Part shown: positions 12,243 to 23,132 of the stretch, piece after piece | Numbering within the stretch: the stretch's first letter is position 1 | How the letters are laid out: the number at the start of each line of letters is the position of its first letter | Source of the DNA: Diplosphaera chodatii | Lineage: Eukaryota; Chlorophyta; Trebouxiophyceae; Prasiolales; Stichococcaceae | Length of the DNA: 64,000 bases | Assembly (NCBI GenBank): GCA_032358165.1 | Contig: JAALGY010000039.1 | Coordinates: 558,001-622,000 of the forward strand | Direction of reading: 5' to 3' | Notes under the pieces: model-generated | Databases searched by the model: none | What the model saw: the letters and a program-made list of their open reading frames with translations, nothing else | What the model was told of the DNA's origin: nothing | Translations under genes and position numbers: made by a program

Positions 12243-13722
12243 GTACAAGGCATAGCATGTGTCGCTCTCCCGCAAAGTTATTGCACATGCCGGGCCGTGC
12301 AACAAGCTTGCACTGAAGACGCCGGCAGCAACAAGCAAGAGTTTCAACACGTTTTTTCATAGTTGTTCAGCTGAAGTGTACAAAATGTGGTACACAAAAA
12401 TCGATGGGTGTTTCCAACCGACAATTTGATGACACACAGTTGACAGAGTTGGTGGATACAGAGCCGAAGTATACATGGCGAGTTGCTGGCCGGTATAGAT
12501 GCCATCCTCTGGGCGTTTGTGTAGCCTACACTGAGCAGCAACAAAGTGCAGTATACAGCAGTTGCCCCAGCACCGCAGTCTGAGACCCCATACCATGTTT
12601 GATTTCCAGCACCATGTTGCATGTTTTACCACCCAAAACTCTTCTGCACAGCGCCAGCTAACGTGATCATTGAAGAGCAGCTGTGACTTTGCCACCCTTG
12701 TTGCCCGTGCCCATCCAGTGTGCACCAACAGGCGGTCATGATATTCCAAGGGGCATTATCACTCAGAGCGCGCCCTACAACAAGGATGCAGACAGGGGTG
12801 TTGCAGGCATGGCAGCGAGCTGTACTGTCCAGGCGCGCTTTCTATAAATGGCTGGGTGGCGCCATTGCAGCGTACTGATGACATATCCGCCCAACCCTGC
12901 GTGTGAGCAGACTGCCAGTGATTCACGAAGTGCAGAGTACACCAAAGTCATGCCATGTAGCCAAACCGCACGCACACATTAACGCTACACTCTGAACAAG
13001 GGCAGGGCATGGCGGTATCTATCTCCGCCAGCAGAGAACTCCACAGTGCAGCCAGCATTGCTAACCCTTTCTTAGGGCATGTCGCAGGTGCCTGAGTGTA
13101 GATGAGACCAGCAAGCAACCGAGGTTGGACCTGCCGCCTGTTCATCAGGTGGCAAGCATGGCAGGCTGGCAGCAATGGTAGCGGCGGGCAGCCTGAGCAC
13201 AGGCGTTTGTGCACAGCTGCAGGAGACAGGCAGGGCCAGGGCGGCAGCAGTAACTGCCAGATCTCCTGAATGAGCAGCAGGGCAGAACGGGCAATGCTGG
13301 CGGACTGCTGCAGTAAGTGGGTAAACGTGTGCTGTTAGACAACAGACGGTCCGAAGCCTGTATCCATGTAGTGAAGATGGAATTCTGACGGACCCTGTCG
13401 AAAAGATAGGATTGCAAGGGGCTGGGATATTTTGCAGGATGCAGAGGGTCGGTGCAGTATTCCTGCTAAGGCAGTGGCCATGAGAACGGTCAATAATGGG
13501 ACAGCTGGCATGTCTGAAGCACGAAGCTGGCATCACCGATGTGCACATGTCCGTTTATGTTCAGATTCTGTTGGAACGCCCTGCTCCTGGTAACACACAC
13601 TTGATCACCCCTGAGAATCGCTTGAGCAATCATAATTATTCCGGCAGGGACTACAACTGAGCTCACAGTAGTCTGCTGCAGCGCACGACGTGAAGCCTCT
13701 CAGCAAAGCTCCCTGAACGGAC
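12243..13722. other. Intergenic interval between Hint gene 2 and the Kazal gene
   Basis: No supported gene. The segment from about 13,150 to 13,737 resembles 41,880-42,425, upstream of the PAN/Apple gene at 42,426. The shared stretch includes GGCATGTCTGAAGCACGAAGCTG and GATGTGCACATGTC, so it is probably the 5' flank of a duplicated cassette rather than coding sequence. Confidence 0.5.
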
Positions 13723-13737
13723 ATGCAGCATCACAAG

Positions 13738-15931
13738 ATGAGGACGTTCGTCGGGCAGCTCGCATTTGTGCTGCTGCTGGCAGTGTGCATGTCGAGTGCA
13801 GCCGCCCCTCTGCCGCAGGGTGCGTGTGATGCTGCATGCACAGCCCTCTGCTGTACGTGTTCTTTTGCAATGCAGCCCTCTCGTATCATCATCGTTCCTA
13901 ATCTGAGGGCACTGCATTGCTGCACCTTGCCAACGTGCACGTTGAATGCTATGCAAAATTAAGCATCAAGCGAGATGACATCTGGCACGACATCCAGCAG
14001 CAACATTGTCAGCGCTGCATGAAGTTGCCTGGCGATGCGGCACATTGTGAAGATAAAGCAGACGAATCCGGCACAGTTGCTTGTACTCCTGCGCTCTGCA
14101 CACCGCGCAGTAGTTGTCGCGTACCAGCCGCAGGAAAAAGCAAGCTGATGTACTGCAGGATTACTCGTGCGTGCGCGCGTGCTCGACCTTGAATGTTGCA
14201 GTGCTGCAGGGCAGCTGCCAAAGCAGGCGGGAGTTTCCTCTGCCTCTTGCGCCTGCCTCCTGGAGTTCGATCCGGTCTGTGCCACTGATATGGACACCAG
14301 GCGGAGACGGTAGGTTCATGGGGAAAGCATGGTTCGGTGTCTTGAAGTCATGGGAATTGTAGACCTCATGTCAAGAGCATGTGCTGCCAATGGCGTCAGG
14401 TGCTGTCGTGAAAAATTGCTGTGGCACACAAAAGCTTTGCAGTGTTCGGGCGGATGGGGCAGTGCCGCCGTCCTGTTGCAATAGCAGATAGTCATGTTGC
14501 TACTTTAAATAGTGACAACAATAAGAACAGAGCCGCCAAACACATGACCACAGCCAGTGTATCGCCTTGACTGTCAGTGCTTTCTCAAATTGTGAACTGT
14601 ATCCTGTATGTTGAAAGGAACTTTGGCCTTCGCTTGCAGGAATTATGGCAGTCGCTGCTCGGCACTCTGTGGAAACGCAACAAATATCCGTGCTGGCGTG
14701 TGCCCCAGCAACCCTACCAAGACCTCTCAGCCTGCACCCAAACCCGTGACACAGCCATTGAAAGGTTCGATGTCGGCCAGCAGTTCTATTGGGCGCAACT
14801 CAGAGAAGTGCAGCTGAAATGCGGCTTCGCTGCTAGGGCGGGCAGTTGTGATACAGACATAGATCCTGCCCCGTCTCTCATTGATTATTCTGTAGCATGC
14901 CATGCATGTGCTGACATGTGTGTCAAGTCAGGCGCCCAGATGACAGTGCCAGCTGAGGCGCAGTAGGCACATCTAGTCTGGTTAACTTCCAAAGAAACAT
15001 GCGGCAGGTGGACCATACTGCTGTGCTGCGGACATGTGTACTAGACGTTTCCTTCAGACTTACTGGTGTTCCCACAGGGCGGAGGCTGGCGCAGGCGGCG
15101 GGGTCCCAGTGCCTTTGCACCCTAGAGTTTAAGCCCGTCTGTGCCACCGACACCAACACAGGGCGGCCCCGGTGAGTAGAAATGTCTGTGTTGACCATGC
15201 TTCAAGGCCATGCAAACTTATTGAAGTAGAAGGAAACTAATAACAGTGACTGCAGTGGGTCCTACTATGAGAACATCAGCAATAATGACCTCCCTGATGC
15301 GCATGTGCATCTTTGTGTCTTGGAAGAGATGCCGCTGAAGCAGTCGAGCATGGTCACACATCAGGTAGCACATCAATGCTACATACAATGGCTACAACTA
15401 CATAAAATTTACAACATCAACGATGATATGCCATGACCACTCGCAGTCCTCACCTCGCTCGCTTGCAGGACATATGGCAACCGCTGCGCTGCCAAGTGCG
15501 ACGATGCAGCAGGCTTGAAACCCGGCGCCTGCCCCAACAACCCAGTCATCGCTCTGGATGACGGACCCCGGGCCGTGCCGCCTGCAGCAGGTCAGCATGG
15601 CCCACAGCATGCACGCACGTCTCCTGTTGCTCCTTGACCTGCCCTGAGTGACAAGCCATGCTGACGTCTGGCGGCTGCGCCATAGCATTCATCTCACGAG
15701 ACGTGCATGCTACTGCGGTATTGTTGGATGGTCAACATCACCTGTGGGATGCTGGTGCCGCATGCAGGCAGGCGTCTGATGCATGGAACCGACCACACCT
15801 GAAATGCAACTGAAGCTGCGTGCACCTCTGACGCCGTCTCTGATGATGCGCCAGGAGGTTCGGCTGATAGCGCAGTCAAGGGCGCCAAAGCTGCAAGTCC
15901 CAAGAAAGTGAGCTGTTGGCAAAGGCTGTGA
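13738..15931 (+). CDS. Secreted two-domain Kazal-type serine protease inhibitor-like protein
   Basis: Six exons give a consistent 199-aa model: 13738-13819, 14210-14309, 14640-14764, 15078-15171, 15469-15590, 15855-15931. Exon 1 is a signal peptide (MRTFVGQLAFVLLLAV..SSAAA) ending in phase 1. Each Kazal unit spans two exons split at the same place (phase 2). Unit 1 reads CACLLEFDPVCATD / YGSRCSALC..GVC; unit 2 reads CLCTLEFKPVCATD / TYGNRCAAKC..GACP. All six Kazal cysteines (C-x-C, PVC, YG-RC, C, GxC) are present in both. The Kazal fold binds serine proteases in its characterised members; inhibition here is inferred. The exon 3 donor (G|GTTCGATG) is weak and the most doubtful junction. ATG 13723 is an in-frame alternative start. 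Confidence 0.75.
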
Positions 15932-16570
15932 GCAGCTCCGGCCTGCAAAGACGTCGAAAGCTAGTGCAGAGTTCTAGAGTGTCAAGCATGCAGCTGCTGC
16001 AGGTACTGGCATCGTCCATCTAGTGTACAGTCGCAGTTAGGAGCTGATATCAGAGCTTCATTGCTAGCAAGAGCCTGTAGGTGTTGAGGCCGCAAAGCCA
16101 AAGGAGGCTTTGTAGGGAATGCCAGCATTGACATGGTTGGTTGGCATTAGGGGCGTGTGCGACATGCGTGTCACACTTACAAGTTGAAATATTAGGTATT
16201 CCGTCAACCAAGGTGGCTGATGAGCGTGCATGTTGCACTACATGGTCTAGACTTTTTCATGGAAACAGCTGCATAATGATAAGCACATGGAAGGGAACCA
16301 GGCACTGATAGAGTCATGACCCACTCATTGCTGCAGGTGCAAGTGTCAGATGGTGGCCTCCCGCATGCTGCTGCACACCGCAAGTCCCTTGCATCTTTGG
16401 GCTTCCCTGATATTCACACGCAGCTGATGAGTGCAGCCCAGCCAGGATCGTCATAGCTGTGCTGGGTAGTATTTGTTGCCGTGTTGATGCTTCTGTGTCA
16501 TGCCCACGTATACCGACTCTCTCCTCCCTTTGCGCTGACGTGTACTCCGGACTATCTTGTGGTGATGCTG
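15932..16570. other. Interval between the Kazal gene and the minus-strand helical array
   Basis: I see no coding exon or repeat that I can support between the Kazal gene stop and the probable end of the last helical-array gene. The two genes converge here, so 3'UTRs are the likely content. Confidence 0.4.
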
Positions 16571-17958
16571 TTAGTGGGTGTCCACACTGTTGTTTGCCTC
16601 CTCCGCTGCTGCATCAGCAGGCTGTCTGCATGAGTGTCTGATGCATCAGAGCGGCAGGGTAGAGGAGGCAGCATGCAATATCGTGATCATGAAGAGCCAG
16701 CGTGGACGCCACCCAAGCATGGCCACAACGTGCTTTGTGCCGCAAAAGCACTGCATGTTGAACTGGAAACTGACCAGCATCATTCCGCTGAGCAGCCCGC
16801 AGGGCATTGTCATGCCAGCCAGCGGCAAGCTCGCCCCTTGCCAGGGCACTGTCTGCTGTCATGCCATCGTCAATGGCGTTGGCTGCCACGGCTGCCAGCG
16901 TAAACCGCAGCAGCGCCTGCAGGAATGCTGCTGCCGCCGCTTCCTGCAGCAAAGCAGATTACGCATCTGCAATCTCGTGCACGTGTGCATAAGGCATCCA
17001 GAAGTGTTGCTTGCAGGCGCTCCACAGCACAAGTATTGACCGTCCCATTGTCGCGCTATCTGCTTTTTACACAATGATAGGCTGTGGGCAGGTGCAGTTG
17101 TGCACTGCAAATGCACCACTATGTATGAAGTGCCATGCGCCGCTGCAAGGCACTGTCTTTCCTCGCCAGGCTTGCAGAGAAGGAGGCATCAAAATTTTCT
17201 TTGCAAGGTGCCCTTGCTTCGCCATTATTTATCTAGGCAGCACTCGCAAACAAGATGTTGCAATGCGGCGTCACATTGCCAGACGGACACCATACACCTG
17301 ATCCCCAGCAACTTCAGTCTGGCGCAAAAGCAAATGCAATGCACTTCTGTCTGGTAACCATCAGTGTGCCACAGTGCAGTGTACATGAGGCAGTGCTGAC
17401 CTGGTTTCCAGCGGCACGCGCATCGATCCCTTGGCGCATGAACACGTCTGCCTGTGCGACGTGGTCTTTGGCACGTTGATCTGTTGGCGTGCAGCATCCT
17501 GCACAAGCAGGTGCAAGGATTGGCTTTACAACTGAGCTGGGTAGGTGTGCAGTCCATCTGTGCTGTGGCAGTGCAGTGCACATCCGCTCGCTGCCTAGGC
17601 TCAAAGTGTGACAACTGCTTTCCATCATCAGAGTGCCTTTTCATGGCACAGTGTTGGCGCAGCACCAGTGCTAGATGCTGCTTTGTAGCAAAACACCAGC
17701 AGATATTACCCGAGCATCCACTCAGTTTAGTGTAACCGCACCTGTGCTGGGATCCGCCATGACGGTGCGGATGCGTCTGCAAATCATGTAAAACGTATGA
17801 AGCGCCACCAGCGGGAACTGACCTATCAGCAGCCCTCGAGTGAGGGCAATCAGGCCTTTGTACGCCGTGTAGGGCTCCACAGCCAGGTTGATGCAGAGAA
17901 GAGCAAAGTTGAGAACCATCAACATCAGACCGACGTTAATCTGCTGATGACCATCCAT
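16570..17958 (-). CDS. Helical-array gene 5: membrane-hairpin plus helical domain protein
   Basis: Minus strand, exons 17742-17958, 17401-17498, 16775-16943 and a last exon near 16,570-16,650. Exon 1 starts at ATG 17958 and encodes two hydrophobic segments (GLMLMVLNFALLCINL and LLIGQFPLVALHTFYMI), ends in phase 1, and matches the exon at 21369-21567 in length. Exon 2 ends QADVFMRQGIDARAAGNQ. Exon 3 is an Ala-rich helical exon (EAAAAAFLQALLRFTLAAV) of 169 nt, the same length as its paralogue at 18651-18819. The last exon resembles the end of gene 3 of the array (ADAAAEEANNS then stop), but the phase does not join cleanly, so the 3' end is uncertain. Function unknown; predicted membrane-anchored TPR-like helices. 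Confidence 0.55.
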
Positions 17959-18650
17959 TGGCTATCCCGTTTGCAGGCAGCCAAACCAGTTGTGAGTGCA
18001 GCAGATCCGTGCAACACGATGTATGTGCAACTGGCTGCATGCTGTTGCGTGCGTGCAAAGCAGCCCTTCCAGGTGGTTATAACCCAGGACTGGCACATAC
18101 ACGGGGGATTAGAGGGCGGCCTGAGGTGTAGACACCAACGTGCCATCTACCTAGCGAAAAAGGCCAAATCAGAGGCGAAGCAGTGCACAGCCAGAGCACG
18201 TCGATCACAGTGCTAGGCCTGAGGCCCACAGCTATCAGCCAAGCTTTACTGCACGTGCATCTGTCAGATCTGCAGACGGTGGTCTCCTGCAAGCACTACG
18301 ATGATGCAGGTCTGTTACATCTAGTCCACCGCGTTGAAGCAGCTGATGAGCGTAGCATGTGAGAGCCGGCACGATGCACCATGGCTGCTGCACGTTCAGT
18401 ATGTAACGAAAGCCTGCCTCCTCCCCATCGCTTGCGTTGCCTTGTATTGACATATCGAGATCGGCCCACTACTTCTTGTTGTCCATGCTGTTGTTGGCTC
18501 TTTCTGCGGCTCCACTTACCAAAACCTGGACGTAAACACCCAATTGGCTTGACTGTGCATGCCGGTGTAGACACAGCAGGTCATCAGGTTTCGAGATGAG
18601 GCGCCATGGGTGCCCAAATTGCTGAGGCTACCTATGTGCACAGATCTCAC

Positions 18651-19805
18651 CAATATTATCCTGCTGAGCAGCCTGCAGGGCACCGTTAAGCCAGCTGTTA
18701 GCAAGCTCATATCTTCTTTTTGCCGCGTCTGCCTTGCTCCGGTCGCGCATGATGATGTAGTCCATGCTTGCCCGGATGAAGTGCAGAGCAGCCAGCCTGA
18801 ATGCTTCTGCAGCTGTATCCTGCAGCAAAGCGATATGAATGCACTGCCGGTCTGCATGCGCCGGTCATCATATGATGCCTGACTGGTGGTGGCACGAAGA
18901 AATGCCAACAGAGCAGCTGCCACCACTGCAGTCGCCAAACAAGTTTGCAGCAATGTCCTCGTGCCAAGTCTGCTTGCCATGTGCTGGCAGGCGATGATTG
19001 GTACAGGTGTCATGGTGTTTCAACAACGTTTGCACAGGTAACGTGCATTGTTGCTAATGCAGTACTGAACAGACTCTTGGGTTGCGCGGAGCAAGCGACG
19101 AATCGACTTCGTCGGTGCCGCCTCAGATGTTGACTTATTGCACCGCCATGTGGCAGTGCTAGTCTGGCTTGAAGATATTGGAATGGCTCGCTGGCGCATC
19201 AACGTCCAACGTTGATGTGTGCAAATTTTGCAACCCTTGTCTGGCAGGCACAAGCACACAGCAGAGACAGTCCTGAGCTGCTGAGATGGTTCCCAGCAGC
19301 ACGCGCAGTCAAGCCCTCGACCATTGAAATGTCAGCCTCAGCCAACAGCTTCCCAGCGGATCGTGGCAATCCAATGTGCAGCGTGCGCTCACCTGCAGGA
19401 CAGGTACGATGATTGATCCCCAGTTGCAGGGTGAGCACACCTGTTCAGTTGCTATGAGCAACGCAGCATGTGAGCTCTCACGCAAGGCCCAGTCCACAGG
19501 AGCTGTGCCGTAATACCCCCATCACGCATCTGATGCTGAAAAATCTCTCATTTATGCACGTTTTAATATAGGACATAGCAATTTGTCCAGCATCCGGTGC
19601 TGCCGCACCTGTGTGAGGATCAGCCTGCATGCGCATCCGATGGTACAACGTGTATGCTGTGTGCAGCGTTATCAGCGGGAGAAATGTTGTCAGCTGCCCG
19701 AGTGTGAAGGCATTCAGCAGTTTGTGTGTCGTGTAAGGCTCTACAAACCGGTTGATGCAATGAAAAAGCACATGACAGGGCCATGAACACCAGGCATACG
19801 TTCAG
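18651..19805 (-). pseudogene. Helical-array gene 4: decaying copy of the membrane-hairpin helical gene
   Basis: Minus strand, same exon order as its neighbours: membrane hairpin 19609-19805, TLHI exon 19,287-19392 (GERTLHIGLPRSAGKLLAEAD..LTARAAGN), helical exon 18651-18819 (DTAAEAFRLAALHFIRASMD). Two defects are visible. The hairpin exon is 197 nt where both paralogues are 199, with one extra base around the GCTTTTTCATTGC run, which breaks the frame. The donor after ..AAGN reads AACCATCTCAGC where paralogues have CAGGTCAGC. An alternative reading is that a new start has arisen inside: a signal-peptide-like frame (MASRLGTRTLLQTCLATAV) lies at about 18,850-18,967, just upstream of the intact helical exon. 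I favour a pseudogene or recent remnant. Confidence 0.5.
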
Positions 19806-20327
19806 CTGGTCCATGATCCGCTGCTGCCTCTTGCACGTGGCCGAGGAAAACACGCTGAGTAGCACATTGCTGCCTGTGCGTGCAATGTCGTAGGTAGCCG
19901 GCTGCACTTGCTTGCAGGCAGCCAGGTGACTGTGTCCCAGCCCTGCAGGATGAGCACGCACGCAACAACACGGGGGACTTTATCCGCGGCTCAAATGTAC
20001 CTCCACTCCCTCCTGGCGGGGCTATATGCGTGGTTCATGGTACACTTGATTAGGCAGCGGTCAGAGCCGAGTGCATGCATGCTGACTTGTCATGCAACGG
20101 AGTTATACATCACACAAGGGACAGCAGCAGGATCAGGCCGGAGCAGCTGCGCAGCTCATGGGCCAGAGCATGTGGGCGGCAGTCAGCAGCAACACTGACT
20201 GGACGCACTGGCCGCTGCATATGCAGCTGCAATTCACGAGTCGGCATGCTGTACGTTGCACACTGTAGGTGTATGTGTACCATCTCGCAGATACGGTGTG
20301 CATGTCTATAGCTACACGGTAGCATAG

Positions 20328-21802
20328 CTAAGCAAAACACATACCGTCATTTGCCCTCTGCATGCCAAGACGACATATCATGGCTGACTGGCAATCAGTA
20401 TCGGGGGTGAACAGCTTCGTTTCATCCACCTCGAACTGAGAAGAACCCAATGGTGCCGGAGCTGCCCAGTTTTCACATGCTGTGACTGTCTTCTGTTGCA
20501 TCTGCGGCTGAAGGTGCTGGTGGTGCGGCTGCTGCTGTTGTTGCTGGACCTGTTTAGTCAACAATGCCAACCAGTAACGAAGCTGACTGCAACTGGCCAC
20601 AACCATGGTATGCTAGCAACGCGCTGTGCAGCATGATGCGGAGGCCTGAATCAGGTTGTTGAGCAGTGTCAAAGATGGTCAGATGGTGCTCTTGGCAAAA
20701 TTGGCAGGCATGCATGGACCTGAGTGGCATCTGTTAACCTTACCCTGCTTCCGGTGTCACTCTGCGCTGGCGCTCTTGATATCCGACTCTTCGTGGCACT
20801 TGATGGCCAACTCGAACGTCTTGAATGCCCTGTGTGCCTTGTCAGTGTCTCCAAGGCGAGTGTAGTCCGCCAGCGCCATACCAAAGTGTGCAGCTGCCGA
20901 CATAAATGCATCCGAAGCCACGTCCTGCGCAGGCAGCGGAGCACAGCGTCACGCTGGGACGGAGCACAGCGTCACGCTGTGACCGTACCATTAAACGGAT
21001 GATTTCACTTCGCCTGCTGAACTTGATAAGGCACTGACCTGCTCCCCAGCAGCCCGAGCGGTTGTGCCTGGTACCATGTAGCCCTCCAGCATGAAGTCCC
21101 TGGCCGTTTGTGATGTCACAAGCGCACCTTAACTACCCCTGCAGGACAGGCAACGTGACGCAGCCGTGACATGGAGCAAGCCTGCAGTAGAAGCACCTGT
21201 CCATCTCTATCATGTGCGGCAGGGCAGCACATATCAATTGCGTGTTAATCAGACCAGCTCGTCCCAAATGTGCTAACGCCTCAAGATATGGTGCTCAGTC
21301 ACTGCGACCATCGATATTTCTGATCGCAACTATGCCCAGCACGGAATGCTGCACCACACATCCTGCACCTGTTTCCTCGTTTGTTGTGACCGACAGCCGA
21401 TCGCTGATTTTGTACACAATGATTTTCAGCATCCATAGCAGCGTCACAGCGGCACACAGGCCGGCAGCCAGTGCCCACGCCGATGGAAACATCGTTTTGC
21501 CACTGCAGAGCCACCCCAGGACGGCAAACATAAACAGATTGTAGAGCCATATGAGCTTTGAAACCAGCTTCCAAGCAACCAACCATGATCAACGATGTGC
21601 GAACAGGTGCAAGGTGCTGTTGAGGCTTGTCTGCACGAGCTCTGCACGCTTTGCCCAGGATACGATGAGAACCGCCACGGGGGATGTTCCCACGGAATAA
21701 ACATACACTCACAAGGTTGACTAGGTGTGAGAGACCATTGCGCCGTCTGCTCTTGAGAACAAGCAAAGTAGCCATGTTGAACGCAAGCAAGCACAAGGCC
21801 AT
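20328..21802 (-). CDS. Helical-array gene 3: membrane-anchored helical protein with Gln-rich tail
   Basis: Five minus-strand exons join in phase: 21713-21802, 21369-21567, 21039-21127, 20761-20924, 20328-20592; 268 aa. The N-terminus is a short hydrophobic signal-anchor (MALCLLAFNMATLLVL). A hairpin exon follows with two membrane segments (LIWLYNLFMFAVLGWL and ALAAGLCAAVTLLWMLKII). A phase 1-0 exon ends TARDFMLEG..TARAAGEQ. A TPR-like helical exon comes next (ALADYTRLGDTDKAHRAFK). The last exon is Gln/His-rich (VQQQQQQPHHQH) ending at the TAG at 20328. The helical part has the A-x-x-x-G-D-x-x-x-A spacing of TPR-type hairpins, but I cannot assign a family. A 19-bp direct repeat (20938-20956 and 20961-20979) sits in the intron before the helical exon. 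Confidence 0.6.
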
Positions 21803-22029
21803 GTGTCATGTTTTGCTATATATGTGGTGGACAAGCCCCTTGTAGATAGGCTGGCACTACCGGTGATGACCATACACCTACCAACATGAAACCGCAACGA
21901 AAATCACCATCATCATCTTGGAGGGCCTGGGGCACCCATGCGGCGACTCTCAATGTTCTGTATGCTGGCACCGTTGCACAACAGGTTCCTTTGCCACGCA
22001 TGACTGTGGCAGCCAGAGTGTCGCAGCTG

Positions 22030-23037
22030 CTACCCGCTGCCCACACAGTTGTTGGCTTCGTTCGCCGCTGAGTCAGCCACCTGTGAAGGGCTGGGTCCAT
22101 CCACAGCTGTGCCCGGTATCGAACCTGTTCCAACCAGCAAGTCAGGCCTCAGCTGAATAAGAACACAATGGGTGAAAGCAGTGACAATGCTGCAAGCGCA
22201 GCAGAATCGCTGTTCAGCATGCGCGGGACCTGTGTTGTTTGCCATATCGAAGCTTTGTCACACAGTACAGCCGTCAGTGGACCAAGCAAAGGCATGTGAC
22301 CCGAAACTCACTGGCGCCGTTTTGCACGGCCATGTTGGCATTGCTGCGGCAACTGGTGGCGGTCTGGAATGCCTTCACGCAGTCGCCGATTGCGGCAAAA
22401 TCGGCGGTCGCCATGGCATACGCGCCCGTTGCTCGCTGGTATGCGGTCGAAGCTGCCACCTGCTTGCACACATTGAGTGTCCTGCCATCAGTGGTTCGAC
22501 CCTTGTGGCTGGAGCAGACATCCACGAAAGGCCAGTTTGAAGTGCTTGTATTCACAAACGCTACAGGTCGCGCGCAAAGTTGATATTATGGAATGCTGAC
22601 CGAGTTGCCGGCGGCTTGGGCAGTGTTGCCCTGGGCGACGAACATCTTGGCGAGTGCCACAGAGTCCTGGGCGGTCTGTCGTGTGGCTACTCGCAGCAGG
22701 CGCCGCCCTACAGAACCGAATCATGCAGTCGTCGTCAAGGCAGCAGGCAGCCTTGTCAGGTGCAAGCAACGCCCTGTGCAAGACAGCAGAGCCCGCCAGC
22801 TGGCAAGGCTTTGTTGCAGTTCAACTGTCAGGCACGATGATCTACGGTTCAGATCCCTCGGGGTACGCCTCAGATGCTCCCCAGCTATCACTGGATGCAC
22901 CTGCGCGCGACTATGCTGTCACCTGGTGCAAGCTGAGCCGCAGCTATCTGGCCAAAGCACCAGGTGCCAGACACCACGAGCAACACTGCCACTAGCACTG
23001 CTGCAGCTCCAGAGCAGGTTGCAGTCCGCACAGCCAT
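22030..23037 (-). CDS. Helical-array gene 2: secreted helical protein
   Basis: Five minus-strand exons with matching phases: 22923-23037, 22771-22824, 22601-22707, 22312-22459, 22030-22124; 172 aa. Exon 1 is a signal peptide (AAAVLVAVLLVVSGTWC) ending in phase 1. Exon 3 carries RRRLLRV followed by a helix (AQDSVALAKMFVAQGNTAQ). Exon 4 is a helical hairpin with a GDC turn (TADFAAIGDCVKAFQTA). Exon 5 closes with QVADSAANEANNCVGSG and a stop. It starts 96 bp after the stop of helical-array gene 1 on the same strand. The signal peptide takes the place of the membrane hairpin found in array genes 3-5. Predicted secreted, function unknown. Confidence 0.6.
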
Positions 23038-23132
23038 CTTGAGGTGGCTTATTTATGGTGATGGTGATAGCAACAAGTGCAGTGAAGAACCACAAGGCCA
23101 CAGCAAGCCGAACATGTTGCAGAGACACCTGG

